Assembly (NCBI RefSeq): GCF_009669305.1
Contig: NZ_SADB01000015.1
Location: 51,581 to 115,580 of the forward strand
DNA: 64,000 bases
From: Ancylomarina sp. 16SWW S1-10-2
GTDB taxonomy: Bacteria; Bacteroidota; Bacteroidia; Bacteroidales; Marinifilaceae
Reading direction: 5' to 3'
In this document: positions 34,911 through 45,148 of the stretch, piece by piece
Layout of the letters: each line of letters starts with the position of its first letter
Numbering within the stretch: position 1 is the first letter of the stretch
Notes under the pieces: generated by a model
Told to the model about the DNA's origin: nothing
Seen by the model: only the letters and a program-made list of their open reading frames with translations
Databases searched by the model: none
Program-made: the position numbers and the translations under genes

Positions 34911-35330
34911 ATGAAGTCGTATAAATACAGCTTAATTTCACTTCTAATAATTCTATCAGCTTGCAGTAATAAAGAACTGACAAAGATTGATGGGACAAAT
35001 GTGGTTGAGCTTACGGCAAATAGAGAAATACCTAAAGCGCCTTCGGCTGAAAGTCAGCAATTATCTAAGACATTCTCCCTTACTCAAATTCTTGAGAACA
35101 GAGCCTTATTTAATTACCATATAGTTGGTGGAAGTAGCAAACGAAAGAACACTGCTTTAACTTTAAGCCAGCAGTTATACAAGAAGGGTTACCCTTGTAG
35201 AATTATAGAAACTAACGGTAGATATCGAGTTATCATACAATCTTTCGCAAGTAAAGAAGTTGCTGTGCAAGAACTTAAAAGACTTAAAAAACTAAATCAT
35301 AAACCCGATTTATGGATTTTAAAAGAATAA
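34911..35330 (+). CDS. SPOR-domain lipoprotein, second of a pair
   Basis: I start at ATG 34911, which opens a lipoprotein signal (LIILSAC); the frame from 34875 would bury it. The 139 residues end in a SPOR domain (HIVGGSSKRKNTALTLSQQLYKKGYPCRII). It shares this layout with the preceding gene, and the two domains align across the YRV-SF segment. Both should sit on the outer membrane's inner face, touching the cell wall. Confidence 0.85.
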   Translation: MKSYKYSLISLLIILSACSNKELTKIDGTNVVELTANREIPKAPSAESQQLSKTFSLTQILENRALFNYHIVGGSSKRKNTALTLSQQLYKKGYPCRIIETNGRYRVIIQSFASKEVAVQELKRLKKLNHKPDLWILKE

Positions 35331-35360
35331 AAAAAAGAGCTCATATGAGCTCTTTTTTTA
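35331..35360. terminator. Bidirectional terminator
   Basis: AAAAAAGAGCTCA and TGAGCTCTTTTTT form a 13-bp stem with only TA between, serving the convergent SPOR and PAP2 genes. Confidence 0.9.
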
Positions 35361-35384
35361 TGTGCTATTGTAAAGTATTATATT

Positions 35385-35996
35385 CTATTTAAAAAGAAAC
35401 GTTCCACATACAACAATAAACCCAAGTAAAAAACCAGCGTATATCTGACTTGGTTTATGCAATTCTAATTTTAAGCGAGAAAAAGCTAAAAGTCCTGCAG
35501 CTAATATCGCCATCATAAACAGACTACGTAATGATGTGGAAAAACGAATAGAGAATGCGAAGATTAAAGCGCATAAACCTCCAATACCTGCCATGTGCAG
35601 GCTTATCTTCCACCAATAAGATATTATTAACAAAAGGGTTAAACTAATCATACCAGCAAGCTGTAATCGTGCAAATATGTTTGATCCAGGTAACTCCATT
35701 AATAAATAAAAGCCTAAACTATACGATAAAATTGCCAAGATTAATGGGATCATTCTATCCTTACGTTCCGTCAAACTATAATTGGTTATTAACGAATATG
35801 ATTTTAATAAAGGTAAACAACTCAAAGGAAGTAATACGGTTGTAATAAACACAATCATATAAATTGCTTTAGCCAAAGGAAATGGCGTAAAATCGAGCAA
35901 TGTATTGGAATGAAAAATTAAGTATAAAGCATATGAAGGCATGAGCATTGGATGTGCAAGCCCTGATATTATTTTAGGATATTTCATGGATTTCAA
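35385..35996 (-). CDS. PAP2-like integral membrane protein
   Basis: The 203 residues have about six membrane segments. The C-terminal half keeps traces of the PAP2 phosphatase pattern (SLHMAGIGGL and later HKPSQIYAGFLLG), but the first KxxxxxxRP motif is reduced to ERKDRMIP. It may be a lipid phosphatase relative or an inactive family member. It lies nine bases from rpoN on the same strand. Start may be ATG 35996 or 35987. Confidence 0.65.
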   Translation of the reverse strand: MKSMKYPKIISGLAHPMLMPSYALYLIFHSNTLLDFTPFPLAKAIYMIVFITTVLLPLSCLPLLKSYSLITNYSLTERKDRMIPLILAILSYSLGFYLLMELPGSNIFARLQLAGMISLTLLLIISYWWKISLHMAGIGGLCALIFAFSIRFSTSLRSLFMMAILAAGLLAFSRLKLELHKPSQIYAGFLLGFIVVCGTFLFK

Positions 35997-36005
35997 CTGT
36001 ATTTT

Positions 36006-37460
36006 TTAGAGTTCTTTTCTTAATCGAGCCACTGGTATATTTAACTGTTCACGATACTTAGCCACTGTTCTTCGAGCAATCATGTAGGATTTTTCTTTCA
36101 GAATAGCAGTTAATTTATCATCGGTAAGTGGTTTACTTTTATCCTCATTGTCAACACACTCTCTCAGTATATTTTTAATTTCTCGAGTCGATACTTCTTC
36201 ACCACTATCGGTTTGTAAACCTTCCGAAAAGAAATATTTAAGAGAAAATATACCAAAATGAGTTTGGATATACTTAGAATTAGAAACACGAGAAATTGTA
36301 GAAATATCTAAGGATGTTAGCTCAGAAATATCTTTCAGAATCATTGGCCTTAATTGCTTCTCATCCCCTTCGAGAAAATAAGCATGCTGAAAATTAATAA
36401 TAGCTTGCATAGTCAGCATAAGCGTATTTTGACGTTGACGTATGGCATCGATAAACCACTTAGCCGAATCGAGCTTTTGCTTAACGAACATGACTGCATC
36501 CTTTTGATCCTTGGAATGATTTGCCTTATTATTAGAATAATCCTGCAACATATCCGCATAAGACCTATTGATATGCAAATCAGGAACATTTCGTAAATTC
36601 AAACTTAAGTTTAATTCACCATCTTGTTCTTCGAGAATAAAATCGGGAATAATAGTTGGTGATGGCTTAGACATCGGATTCGTAAAAGCTCCACCAGGCT
36701 TTGGGTTTAATCTTAAAATTTCATCCACAGCACATTTAAAATCTTCATCATTTAAATCTAAACGCTTCTGGATTTTATCATAATGTTTACGTGTAAATTC
36801 TTCGAAATATTTTTTGAGTATGATGTGTGCATTCTTAACATCTGGATTGTGTGAACCTTTTCGCTTAATTTGTAAAAGTAAACACTCTTGAAGATCTCGA
36901 GCACCAATACCAGCTGGATCAAAATCCTGAATCACATGCAACAATTCTACTAATTCTTCAAAAGTGGTATTAATACCTGTGGAGAAAGCTAAATCATCAA
37001 TAATACTATCTATATCACGACGTAAATAACCATCTTCATCTATATTACCAATCAAATATTCGGCTAAAGCAGCCTTTTCGGGTGTAAGTATTCTTAAACC
37101 CAGTTGACTAACTAATTGTTCATAAAATGTTGTTCCTCCCGAGAAAGGAATATCCTCATGTTTATCGTCCTTAGAATAATTTTTTGCAGATAACTTATAA
37201 GAAGGTGTATCATCATCATCCATATAATCTTCGATTGAGAACTCCTCCTGATCCTTATCTTTTATTTCGTGTTCTTCTTCTTGATAATCATCTTGAGGAA
37301 TTTCTTCACTTTCTCCTTCGTCGAGAACAGGATTTTCTTCCAATTCTTTTTTAATTCTTTCCTCAAGCTGCAAAGTAGGAAGCTCAAGAAGTTTAATCAC
37401 CTGTATTTGCTGAGGTGATAACTTTTGTAATAATTTTTGTTGTAAACTCTGCTTCAGCAT
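36006..37460 (-). CDS. rpoN: RNA polymerase sigma-54 factor
   Basis: The 484 residues have the glutamine/leucine-rich activator-contact region (LKQSLQQKLLQKLSPQQIQVIKLLELP), an acidic linker (about 45-95), the core-binding domain and the RpoN box ARRTVAKYRE at 462-471. It directs transcription from -24/-12 promoters and needs AAA+ activators such as the regulator at 1.3-2.6 kb, whose neighbouring promoter fits. Start at ATG 37460 matches the conserved N-terminus. Confidence 0.96.
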   Translation of the reverse strand: MLKQSLQQKLLQKLSPQQIQVIKLLELPTLQLEERIKKELEENPVLDEGESEEIPQDDYQEEEHEIKDKDQEEFSIEDYMDDDDTPSYKLSAKNYSKDDKHEDIPFSGGTTFYEQLVSQLGLRILTPEKAALAEYLIGNIDEDGYLRRDIDSIIDDLAFSTGINTTFEELVELLHVIQDFDPAGIGARDLQECLLLQIKRKGSHNPDVKNAHIILKKYFEEFTRKHYDKIQKRLDLNDEDFKCAVDEILRLNPKPGGAFTNPMSKPSPTIIPDFILEEQDGELNLSLNLRNVPDLHINRSYADMLQDYSNNKANHSKDQKDAVMFVKQKLDSAKWFIDAIRQRQNTLMLTMQAIINFQHAYFLEGDEKQLRPMILKDISELTSLDISTISRVSNSKYIQTHFGIFSLKYFFSEGLQTDSGEEVSTREIKNILRECVDNEDKSKPLTDDKLTAILKEKSYMIARRTVAKYREQLNIPVARLRKEL

Positions 37461-37611
37461 ATACGTATTTAACTGTTAATAATTATATGATGATTATAAA
37501 TACAGCTTGATATAACAAATATCAAACCATAAAAGATAAATGGATTAAAGATAGGTAAATATACTTGCAGAATAAGTGAATAAAAAGACTTTTAACAGAA
37601 AAGTTTAATCA

Positions 37612-37642
37612 CAAAAAAAGTTGGTCCCTATAGAACCAACTT
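37612..37642 (-). terminator. Intrinsic terminator of asnS
   Basis: AAGTTGGT (37618-37625) pairs with ACCAACTT (37635-37642); on the minus strand the stem is followed by seven T. Confidence 0.85.
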
Positions 37643-37665
37643 AAATATATAATTTACTTTACTTT

Positions 37666-39111
37666 TTAAAATTCAGCATTTTTAGGTGAACGTGGAAAAG
37701 GAATTACGTCACGAATATTAGCCATACCTGTAACAAAAAGCATCATACGCTCAAATCCTAATCCAAATCCTGAGTGAGTAGCCGAACCAAAACGACGTGT
37801 ATCTAAATACCAATCCATTTCGTCGGTAGGAACACCCATTTCATTCATACGTGTAACTAATTTATCATAATTTTCTTCACGTTGAGATCCTCCAATAATT
37901 TCACCAATACCTGGGAAAAGAATATCCATAGCACCTACGGTTTTTCCATCGTCATTTTGTTTCATATAGAACGACTTGATTTCCTTAGGGTAATCAATTA
38001 GAATAACTGGTTTTTTGAATTCCTTCTCAACCAAATATCTTTCGTGCTCCGACTGAAGATCAGCTCCCCAACCATCAATCACATATTTGAATTTTTTCTT
38101 CTTATTTGGCTTACAGTTACGAAGAATGTCAATTGCCTCTGTATAAGTTAAACGAACAAAATCGTTTGCCAATACAAAACGAAGTTTCTCAACAAGTTCC
38201 ATAGAACGATCGTCAGCTTTCTTACCTTTTTCTTCTTCTTGTAAACGCTTACTTAAGAATTCAAGATCGCTCATACAGTTATCCAAAGCATACTTAATCA
38301 TATACTTAAGGAATTCCTCAGCCAAATCCATATTGTCTTTCAAGTCGTAGAATGCCATTTCAGGCTCAATCATCCAAAACTCAGCAAGGTGACGAGTTGT
38401 ATTTGAATTCTCGGCACGGAAAGTAGGACCAAAAGTGTAAATCTCCCCCAAAGCCATAGCTCCAAGTTCACCTTCAAGCTGACCAGAAACAGTAAGGTTA
38501 GTCTCTTTTCCGAAGAAATCTTCTTTATAATTAATTGTTCCATCCTCGTTTAAAGGTGGGTTTTTATCATCAAGAGTTGTTACTCGAAACATTTCACCAG
38601 CACCCTCGGCATCAGAACCTGTGATAAGTGGCGTATGCATATAAAAGAATCCCTTTTTATTGAAAAACTCATGCACAGCAAATGCCATCGCATGACGAAT
38701 ACGGAAAACAGCACTAAAAGTACTTGTACGGAAACGCAAATGAGCTTTTTCTCTTAAAAATTCTAAAGAGTGTTTTTTAGGTTGTAATGGATATTTTTCA
38801 GGATCGGCAACACCTAAAACATCGATAGATATAGCTTCTAATTCAACAGTTTGTCCACTACCTGCTGATTCAATTAGTTTACCTTGAACAGAAATAGCTG
38901 CTCCAGTAGTAATCTTCTTCAACAAGTCCTCATTAAAACTAGGAACATCAACAACGATCTGAATATTATTAATAGTAGAACCATCATTTAAAGCAACAAA
39001 ATTAATTTGTTTATTACCACGCTTGGTTCTTACCCATCCCTTAACATTTACTTCACTGCCGTACGCTTTCGAAACCAACAGATCTTTGACCTTAATTCTT
39101 TTCTGTTCCAT
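37666..39111 (-). CDS. asnS: Asparagine-tRNA ligase
   Basis: Class IIb synthetase of 481 residues. The N-terminal OB-fold anticodon-binding domain ([25 protein letters not shown]) is followed by the catalytic core: [27 protein letters not shown] (motif 1), [22 protein letters not shown] (motif 2) and [29 protein letters not shown] (motif 3). The [10 protein letters not shown]-like segment reads [13 protein letters not shown]. The methionine-rich segment and the absence of Asp-specific motifs fit AsnRS. It charges tRNA-Asn in the cytoplasm. Confidence 0.97.
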   Translation of the reverse strand: MEQKRIKVKDLLVSKAYGSEVNVKGWVRTKRGNKQINFVALNDGSTINNIQIVVDVPSFNEDLLKKITTGAAISVQGKLIESAGSGQTVELEAISIDVLGVADPEKYPLQPKKHSLEFLREKAHLRFRTSTFSAVFRIRHAMAFAVHEFFNKKGFFYMHTPLITGSDAEGAGEMFRVTTLDDKNPPLNEDGTINYKEDFFGKETNLTVSGQLEGELGAMALGEIYTFGPTFRAENSNTTRHLAEFWMIEPEMAFYDLKDNMDLAEEFLKYMIKYALDNCMSDLEFLSKRLQEEEKGKKADDRSMELVEKLRFVLANDFVRLTYTEAIDILRNCKPNKKKKFKYVIDGWGADLQSEHERYLVEKEFKKPVILIDYPKEIKSFYMKQNDDGKTVGAMDILFPGIGEIIGGSQREENYDKLVTRMNEMGVPTDEMDWYLDTRRFGSATHSGFGLGFERMMLFVTGMANIRDVIPFPRSPKNAEF

Positions 39112-39428
39112 GTTTATTATAACTTAATGAGATAATAATGAGTATCTGTTTTTATTACAAAACTGATAACAAGGTTACAAAAATATAAAAATGCATTCAA
39201 TTAAGCTTAGTAACAGCTATATTAAATGAGAAAAAGCTTGATCACTATTTAAAGACATGGTAAAATATATAAACAAACAATTAGAGATTATTAGCAGTAA
39301 AGCAACACAATTCTGAAACACTTGATTTTATGGAACTAATTACTAGTTTTATGAAGTTGAAGAGAGTTAAATATTGATTTTTTAATCAGATTACTATCTT
39401 TACAATCGTAAAAAAACACATTAAATAT
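39112..39428. other. Divergent intergenic region
   Basis: About 320 AT-rich bases between asnS and the ligase gene, which point away from each other. I see no hairpin, repeat or small ORF beyond what promoters need. Confidence 0.5.
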
Positions 39429-41084
39429 ATGATTACAAATAAGTTAATTCATTCCATAGAGGAAAGTATTCAAAATAATTGGGAGCTCCCAGCCTTTACC
39501 AACTACAAAAAAGATAGCCTTACTTTTAAAGAAGTAGCCGAAAAAATACAATGGATTCATCTTCTTTATAAGGAGATGGGAATTAAAAAAGGAGATAAAG
39601 TGGCCTTAATAGGTCGTAACCTTAATAATTGGGCCGTAACATATTTAGCAACTATAACCTATGGTGCTACCATAGTTCCTATTTTACCCGATTTCAATTC
39701 GGGTGATATTCATCATATCATCAACCATTCTGAAGCTTCATTACTGTTTGCAACAGAAAATTTGTTCAATAAAATTGATGATTCAAAAATTAAAAAGATC
39801 AAGGGCTTTGTATCTTTAAACGACTTCTCTGTACTTTGCTCATCTTGCGAAAAATTGGACAAAGCTCTTCGTAAAACGAATGAAAAATTTGATCCATCAA
39901 GAGTCAATAAAAACAAATTAAACTATGTAGATTCTAAGGAAAGTGATATTGCTGTTCTATCATACACATCAGGAACGTCAGGTTTTTCTAAAGGTGTAAT
40001 GCTAACCTATCGATGCTTACATTCCAATGTTAAATTTGGTTTTGATCATATTGATTTACGTCCGAAAGATAAAGTTGTTTCTTTCCTTCCTCTTGCCCAT
40101 GTATTTGGATGCATGTTCGAATTCTTAACTGAATTTTGTATTGGTTGCCATGTTGTCTTTTTATCCCGTGTTCCTACGCCACAACTTATCACAAAGGCTT
40201 TTCAAGAAGTAAAACCTCGACTTATATGTTTGGTTCCTCTTATTATGGAAAAAATATATAAAAAGAAAATATTACCAGTACTTGAAAGTCGTCGTGTTAA
40301 GTTGATGTTGAAGGTTCCTTTGCTTGAGAGAAAAGTTTATAAGAAAATTAGAGAAACCCTTATTGAAACCTTTGGTGGAGAATTTATAGAAGTCATTATT
40401 GGTGGCGCTGCTTTAAGTAAGGAAGTAGAAGATTTCCTTTTTAAAATAGATTTTCCATTTTCAATTGGATATGGCATGACAGAATGTGGACCATTAATTG
40501 GTTACAGTCCCAATAAACAATTTCGTCCTTATTCTTGTGGTCGAATTATAGATAGAATGCTGGTTCGAATAGATTCCAAAGATCCCATAAATATTGTAGG
40601 AGAAATTCAAGTTAAAGGTGATAATGTAATGGCCGGTTATTATAAAAATAAGGTAGCCACTGCAGAAACAATTACAAAAGATGGTTGGTTAAAAACAGGA
40701 GACTTAGGTGTTCTCGATGAAGATGATGTTATATATATAAAAGGTAGAAATAAAAATATGTTGTTGGGCCCATCAGGGCAAAATATATATCCCGAAGAAA
40801 TAGAATCTAAATTAAATAACCTACCCTTTATACAAGAATCAATTGTAACCGATAATAAGGATCATAAATTAATTGCTCTAGTTTATCCTGATTATGAAAG
40901 TTGTGATGCTGAACGTTTATCTAAAAGTGAAATTGAAGAAGCTTTTGAATCGAATAGAAAAATATTAAATAAAAAGCTTCCTCCCTATATGAACGTTTCA
41001 AAACTTATTCTTTATCCTGAAGAATTTAAGAAAACACCTAAACGAAATATTAAACGATTTTTATATACAGAAATGTATCATTAA
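39429..41084 (+). CDS. Long-chain acyl-CoA synthetase (AMP-forming)
   Basis: The 551 residues belong to the adenylate-forming family: P-loop-like SYTSGTSGFSKGVMLTYR near 179, IGYGMTECGPLIGYSP near 350, GWLKTGDLGVLDEDDVIYIKGRNKNMLLGPSGQNIYPEEIE near 418 and a C-terminal KTPKRNIKR lysine motif. It activates a fatty acid with ATP and CoA. The size and lack of a carrier domain fit a FadD-like ligase rather than a peptide synthetase module. A hairpin terminator follows. Confidence 0.92.
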   Translation: MITNKLIHSIEESIQNNWELPAFTNYKKDSLTFKEVAEKIQWIHLLYKEMGIKKGDKVALIGRNLNNWAVTYLATITYGATIVPILPDFNSGDIHHIINHSEASLLFATENLFNKIDDSKIKKIKGFVSLNDFSVLCSSCEKLDKALRKTNEKFDPSRVNKNKLNYVDSKESDIAVLSYTSGTSGFSKGVMLTYRCLHSNVKFGFDHIDLRPKDKVVSFLPLAHVFGCMFEFLTEFCIGCHVVFLSRVPTPQLITKAFQEVKPRLICLVPLIMEKIYKKKILPVLESRRVKLMLKVPLLERKVYKKIRETLIETFGGEFIEVIIGGAALSKEVEDFLFKIDFPFSIGYGMTECGPLIGYSPNKQFRPYSCGRIIDRMLVRIDSKDPINIVGEIQVKGDNVMAGYYKNKVATAETITKDGWLKTGDLGVLDEDDVIYIKGRNKNMLLGPSGQNIYPEEIESKLNNLPFIQESIVTDNKDHKLIALVYPDYESCDAERLSKSEIEEAFESNRKILNKKLPPYMNVSKLILYPEEFKKTPKRNIKRFLYTEMYH

Positions 41085-41107
41085 AGCGTAATTCAAATAT
41101 TATTTTT

Positions 41108-41141
41108 AAGCAGCTATATTAAATTATATGCTGCTTTTTTT
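41108..41141 (+). terminator. Terminator of the acyl-CoA synthetase gene
   Basis: AGCAGCTATA and TATATGCTGCT pair around a short AT loop and are followed by seven T. Confidence 0.85.
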
Positions 41142-41344
41142 ATGCCTAAAAAAGGAAAAAAAAGATAAAGTAAATGCAACCTTTTTATCTAAATCAAGTA
41201 TAAGAATTTATAAGCTTATTAGAATTATACATTTTAAAATGTGGTTAGTTTAGAGTTTATGAAGAGTATTGAGTATCGTTTTTATTTTTTTTAGTGAAAA
41301 TCGCATATAATCCTAGTAAGCAAATACTTATAACAGTTTTTTAT

Positions 41345-41395
41345 GAAATCAACAGTTTGTTAACATATAGTTAACATGCTGTTGATTTTTTCTTA
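41345..41395. repeat. Large palindrome with two opposed ATCAACAG-N2-TGTTAA units
   Basis: The plus strand has ATCAACAGTTTGTTAA at 41348-41363 and, inverted, TTAACATGCTGTTGAT at 41371-41386, separated by seven bases. They form a 39-base imperfect palindrome followed by six T. It may act as a terminator, but each arm also looks like a pair of DnaA boxes. Confidence 0.8.
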
Positions 41396-41720
41396 TTAAA
41401 TATTCAAAACAAATCTTAGGATATTTGATTTCCCCTCTTGTATGAAAAAATTATTCCAATTAAACAATTTTACTTTTAAGTCCTGAAAATGGATCTTCCA
41501 ACAACTTATCAACAGTATGTTAATAATGATTTAGCAAATTCTTATCAGAATTCACACTTATCAACAGTGTGTTAATAAAGCATATAATCAATTACAAATC
41601 AATAGCCCTATATTAACATAGCTTGTTGATATCCTGTTATTAGATTGATTTTCTTAAATAATCCAATAAAACTCAATTGGACTTACCAACATTATTAACA
41701 GGATATTATAATCATCATAT
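41345..41720. other. Candidate replication origin (oriC) with paired DnaA-like boxes
   Basis: The gap of about 840 bases between the acyl-CoA synthetase and the receiver gene holds repeated box pairs. TTATCAACA, three bases, then TGTTAATAA (the inverted box TTATTAACA) occurs at 41506-41526 and again at 41558-41578. The two 21-mers differ by one base and are 52 bases apart. Related units lie at 41348, 41371 and 41613, and AACAGGATAT with its complement at 41628 and 41697. A very AT-rich stretch follows (41715-41900). Genes left of here run mostly on the minus strand and genes right of here mostly on the plus strand, as at an origin. No dnaA gene is adjacent; Bacteroidota origins are often away from it. 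Confidence 0.6.
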
Positions 41721-41929
41721 TTTTTTAGAGAAATTAAAAGAAAAGAAAATAATAATATAGATGTGTATAAGTCTGAAATAGGAGAAATGAAGTTTTTATA
41801 AAAGCTTGAGTAGAATCTAATTTTAGAAGAAGTTATATTGGACTTATAACTAAATTAAAAAATTGAAAGTTTAAGTAAAATTATATTGTTGAATTTAGTA
41901 TATTGCGGAGACTAAATGATAAAAAAATA

Positions 41930-42310
41930 ATGAGCTGGGAAAATAAAAATTTTAAGTTATTATTGGTAGAAGACAACAAGCTAAATCAGGTTGTTGTTAA
42001 GTTTAGTTTAAAACGCTTCGGTTATGAAATTATAACAGCTAATAATGGAATCGAGGCTGTAGAGAAATTCAAGAAAGAAGATTTTGATTTTATCTTGATG
42101 GATGTCATGATGCCAGAGATGGATGGATTAGAAGCTACCAAAATAATTAGAGATCTTGAAAAAGGAGATGATATTCCAATTATCGCTCTTACTGCTGATG
42201 TGATTACTGCAACCGAAAATAAATGCCGAGAATCTGGTATGGATGCTTATATGATAAAACCTTTTGAGGTTGAAAAACTTTTTGATATTCTAGAAAGTTT
42301 AAATCTATAA
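41930..42310 (+). CDS. Single-domain response regulator (receiver)
   Basis: I start at ATG 41930 (MSWENKNFKLLLVEDN), giving 126 residues; the frame from 41903 lacks a better start. It has the acidic pair in VEDN, phospho-acceptor D58 (LMDVMMPEMDG), switch residue T in ALTAD and lysine in MIKPFE. There is no output domain. The sequence resembles the receivers of hybrid kinases, so it may be a phosphorelay intermediate for a kinase elsewhere, possibly the sensorless kinase at 29.3 kb. Confidence 0.88.
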   Translation: MSWENKNFKLLLVEDNKLNQVVVKFSLKRFGYEIITANNGIEAVEKFKKEDFDFILMDVMMPEMDGLEATKIIRDLEKGDDIPIIALTADVITATENKCRESGMDAYMIKPFEVEKLFDILESLNL

Positions 42311-42420
42311 ATAAAAATTACTGCTTTTATTTATCTCATTTGTGTCTAATTTTAAACAAATGAGACTATTTTTGTGCTTTGCTGTTTATAGTTTTTAAAC
42401 TGCTTTTATAATACCTACAA

Positions 42421-43443
42421 ATGGACGATAAGCTTAATACTAAGAATCAAGATACTGAAGATAAAGTGGTTGATGTTGATCAACAATTAAGACCCTTACG
42501 TTTTGAAGATTTTAGTGGACAGAAAAAAATCGTTGAAAATCTAGATGTTTTTGTAAAAGCAGCTAAAATGCGTGGCGAAGCATTGGATCATGTTTTACTT
42601 CATGGACCTCCAGGTTTGGGTAAAACAACACTTTCGAATATTCTTGCAAATGAATTAGGAGTGGGCATAAAAATTACTTCTGGGCCCGTTTTAGATAAAC
42701 CTGGCGATTTAGCAGGGCTATTAACAAATCTAGACGAGAATGATGTGCTATTCATCGACGAGATACACCGTTTAAGCCCCATAGTTGAAGAATATTTGTA
42801 TTCGGCTATGGAAGACTTCAGAATAGATATTGTGATTGATAAAGGGCCTGCTGCGCGTTCAATTCAATTGGAATTAAACCCATTTACCTTAATTGGAGCT
42901 ACAACTCGGTCTGGATTATTAACCTCACCGCTTCGTGCTCGTTTTGGTATCAATTCACACCTAGAGTATTACGATATGTCTGTACTGACTCAAATCGTAA
43001 AACGATCAGCAAAAATTTTAGATATTGAAATTTCACATGAAGCTGCAGGAGAAATAGCATCTCGAAGTAGAGGAACACCTCGAATTGTAAATGCTTTACT
43101 TCGCCGAGTTCGTGATTTTGCTCAAGTAAAAGGAAATGGATCTATCGATTTAGAAATTGCTAGATATTCTCTAAAAGCTTTAAATATTGATAAGCATGGT
43201 TTAGATGAAATGGATAATAAAATTTTGACTTGTATAATTGATAAATTTAAAGGAGGACCAGTTGGTATTTCAACAATTGCAACTGCAGTTAGTGAAGATG
43301 CTGGAACAATTGAGGAAGTTTATGAGCCATTTTTAATTAAAGAAGGTTTCATAAAAAGAACGCCACGAGGTCGTGAAGTAACTGCACTTGCTTATTCTCA
43401 TTTAGGTAAAAGTAGATTCGAAGAACCTAACTCTCTTTTTTAA
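42421..43443 (+). CDS. ruvB: Holliday junction branch-migration helicase RuvB
   Basis: AAA+ motor of 340 residues. It has Walker [10 protein letters not shown] (62-70), Walker [13 protein letters not shown] (about 109), sensor 1 [20 protein letters not shown], arginine finger and a C-terminal winged helix ([30 protein letters not shown]). With RuvA it moves Holliday junctions for RuvC to cut. RuvA and RuvC are not adjacent. Confidence 0.97.
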   Translation: MDDKLNTKNQDTEDKVVDVDQQLRPLRFEDFSGQKKIVENLDVFVKAAKMRGEALDHVLLHGPPGLGKTTLSNILANELGVGIKITSGPVLDKPGDLAGLLTNLDENDVLFIDEIHRLSPIVEEYLYSAMEDFRIDIVIDKGPAARSIQLELNPFTLIGATTRSGLLTSPLRARFGINSHLEYYDMSVLTQIVKRSAKILDIEISHEAAGEIASRSRGTPRIVNALLRRVRDFAQVKGNGSIDLEIARYSLKALNIDKHGLDEMDNKILTCIIDKFKGGPVGISTIATAVSEDAGTIEEVYEPFLIKEGFIKRTPRGREVTALAYSHLGKSRFEEPNSLF

Positions 43444-43485
43444 ATTAAGTCAAATCATATATAAACATAATACAAACTAAATTTA

Positions 43486-43818
43486 ATGAATAAAATACGT
43501 TCAATTTTATACACCTTAGCAACCGTTTTAATTATTGTAGGTGCTTTATTTATTATACAAGATAATACTTATGGTATTTTAATTCTTGTTTTAGGTTTGG
43601 TTTTAAATATGGTTTATAGAGCCATAAATATTGACTTTAAAAAAATTGAATTATTCCATTGGTTTGAGTTTATTAAGTTAGGAAGCATCATTTTTATGGC
43701 AGTTGCTTGTTTAAGTTTTATGTTAGAATTAGAACAAAAATTCAATCTACTGATTCTTTCAATTATTATCGATTTAATTGTGAATATGAAAGAAATATCT
43801 TTTAAAAAGAAAGCTTAA
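43486..43818 (+). CDS. Small membrane protein, 110 residues
   Basis: Four hydrophobic segments (about 7-23, 29-47, 60-79 and 85-103) with short loops and a lysine tail. I do not recognise a family. It follows ruvB by 42 bases on the same strand and may be co-transcribed, ending at the hairpin at 43861. Confidence 0.6.
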   Translation: MNKIRSILYTLATVLIIVGALFIIQDNTYGILILVLGLVLNMVYRAINIDFKKIELFHWFEFIKLGSIIFMAVACLSFMLELEQKFNLLILSIIIDLIVNMKEISFKKKA

Positions 43819-43860
43819 TTAGTCGTATTGGCTAAAATAAATAATACAAAATATATTTAA

Positions 43861-43897
43861 GGAGTCTAATCGGTAAGTCTGATTATGACTCTTTTTT
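43861..43897 (+). terminator. Terminator after the small membrane protein
   Basis: GAGTCTAATC pairs with GATTATGACTC with one bulge around a 9-base loop, followed by seven T. Confidence 0.75.
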
Positions 43898-44086
43898 TAT
43901 ATGAGTTTTTGAAATAAATAAGTATTAACTTAGAATAAATTTTAAAGTAGTAATAATGAATTATTAACCTTTACTTAATATGACAAATACTATTGCTTAT
44001 TTATTAATTTGAATATTTGTGCAAGAGAAAATTCTTAACATTATCTTTATTTTATACAGATATAAATCTGATTTTAGAGCCATTTT

Positions 44087-45124
44087 ATGCAAATAATTAC
44101 TTCCAAAAAAGTCAATTTCTTAATGACACTTTCTGCTGTCATTATCATTTTTGTTGAATTTCTACTTTATACATTTTTTGAAGACAAAGCTTTAGTACTT
44201 TTTATAAGTTTGGTTATTTTAAGTATATTTATGTTTATTATGTCTCGTTATTTGGTTCGTCGTTTTTTATACTCTAAAATTCGAATGATTTATAAAACCA
44301 TACACGATACTCAGTTTATCGATAGAGAATTGGTTGATAAGGTAAAGACGATTGATATACTTAATGAAGCTGAGAAAGAAGTTTTAGAATGGAGCGAAGG
44401 TCGTGGTTCTTTAATTATGCAATTAAAGCGCCAGGAAGAGTATAGAAAAGAATTTATTGGTAATGTATCTCATGAGTTAAAAACGCCAATTTTTAATATT
44501 CAAGGCTATATTTTAACCTTACTTGATGGTGGTTTGGAAGATGAAAATATTAATAGAGCTTATCTTGAACGTACAGAGAAAAGTATTAATAGAATGATTG
44601 GTATTGTGAAAGATTTGGAATCAATTTCAAAACTCGAACATGGTGAATTAAAATTAATACAAGAGCATTTTAATATTATCGAATTGATAAATGAGGCTGT
44701 TGAAATGCAAGAGATGCGAGCACAAAAACATAAAATAGATGTTCAATTTCCTCAAAAAAATGCTGTCGCTAAATTTGTAGAAGCTGATAAAAAAGAAATT
44801 TTTCAAGCCATGGTTAATCTTCTTGTTAATTCTATAAAATATGGAAAACAAGGAGGAAAAACTCAAATAGAGGTTATGGATATGGACGATAAACTTTTGA
44901 TTGAGTTTCGTGATAATGGAATTGGAATTGAGAAAGATAATCTACCAAGAATTTTTGAACGATTTTATAGAGTTGATAAAAGTAGATCGAGAAATATGGG
45001 CGGATCTGGTTTAGGGTTAGCAATAGTAAAACATATTATTGATGCACATGATCAAAGCATAAATGTAAGTAGTACATATGGTGAAGGCACAAGTTTTACT
45101 TTCACTCTAAATAAGGTAAAATAG
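44087..45124 (+). CDS. PhoR-like membrane histidine kinase
   Basis: The 345 residues have two membrane segments (about 11-30 and 34-53) with almost no periplasmic loop and a short linker. The HisKA domain carries H129 (GNVSHELKTPIFN) and the ATPase has NLLVNSIKYG, RDNGIGIE, FERFYRVDKSRSR and GGSGLGLAIVKHI. The pattern SRNMGGSGLGL is typical of PhoR and related kinases. The PhoB-like regulator follows 24 bases downstream. Confidence 0.9.
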   Translation: MQIITSKKVNFLMTLSAVIIIFVEFLLYTFFEDKALVLFISLVILSIFMFIMSRYLVRRFLYSKIRMIYKTIHDTQFIDRELVDKVKTIDILNEAEKEVLEWSEGRGSLIMQLKRQEEYRKEFIGNVSHELKTPIFNIQGYILTLLDGGLEDENINRAYLERTEKSINRMIGIVKDLESISKLEHGELKLIQEHFNIIELINEAVEMQEMRAQKHKIDVQFPQKNAVAKFVEADKKEIFQAMVNLLVNSIKYGKQGGKTQIEVMDMDDKLLIEFRDNGIGIEKDNLPRIFERFYRVDKSRSRNMGGSGLGLAIVKHIIDAHDQSINVSSTYGEGTSFTFTLNKVK

Positions 45125-45148
45125 ACTTAAGCATCTAAATTTGAAGAT

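Noticed and set aside
41345-41395. Only a terminator for the acyl-CoA synthetase
   Set aside because: A good terminator already lies at 41108-41141, and the arms repeat elsewhere in the gap as DnaA-like units.
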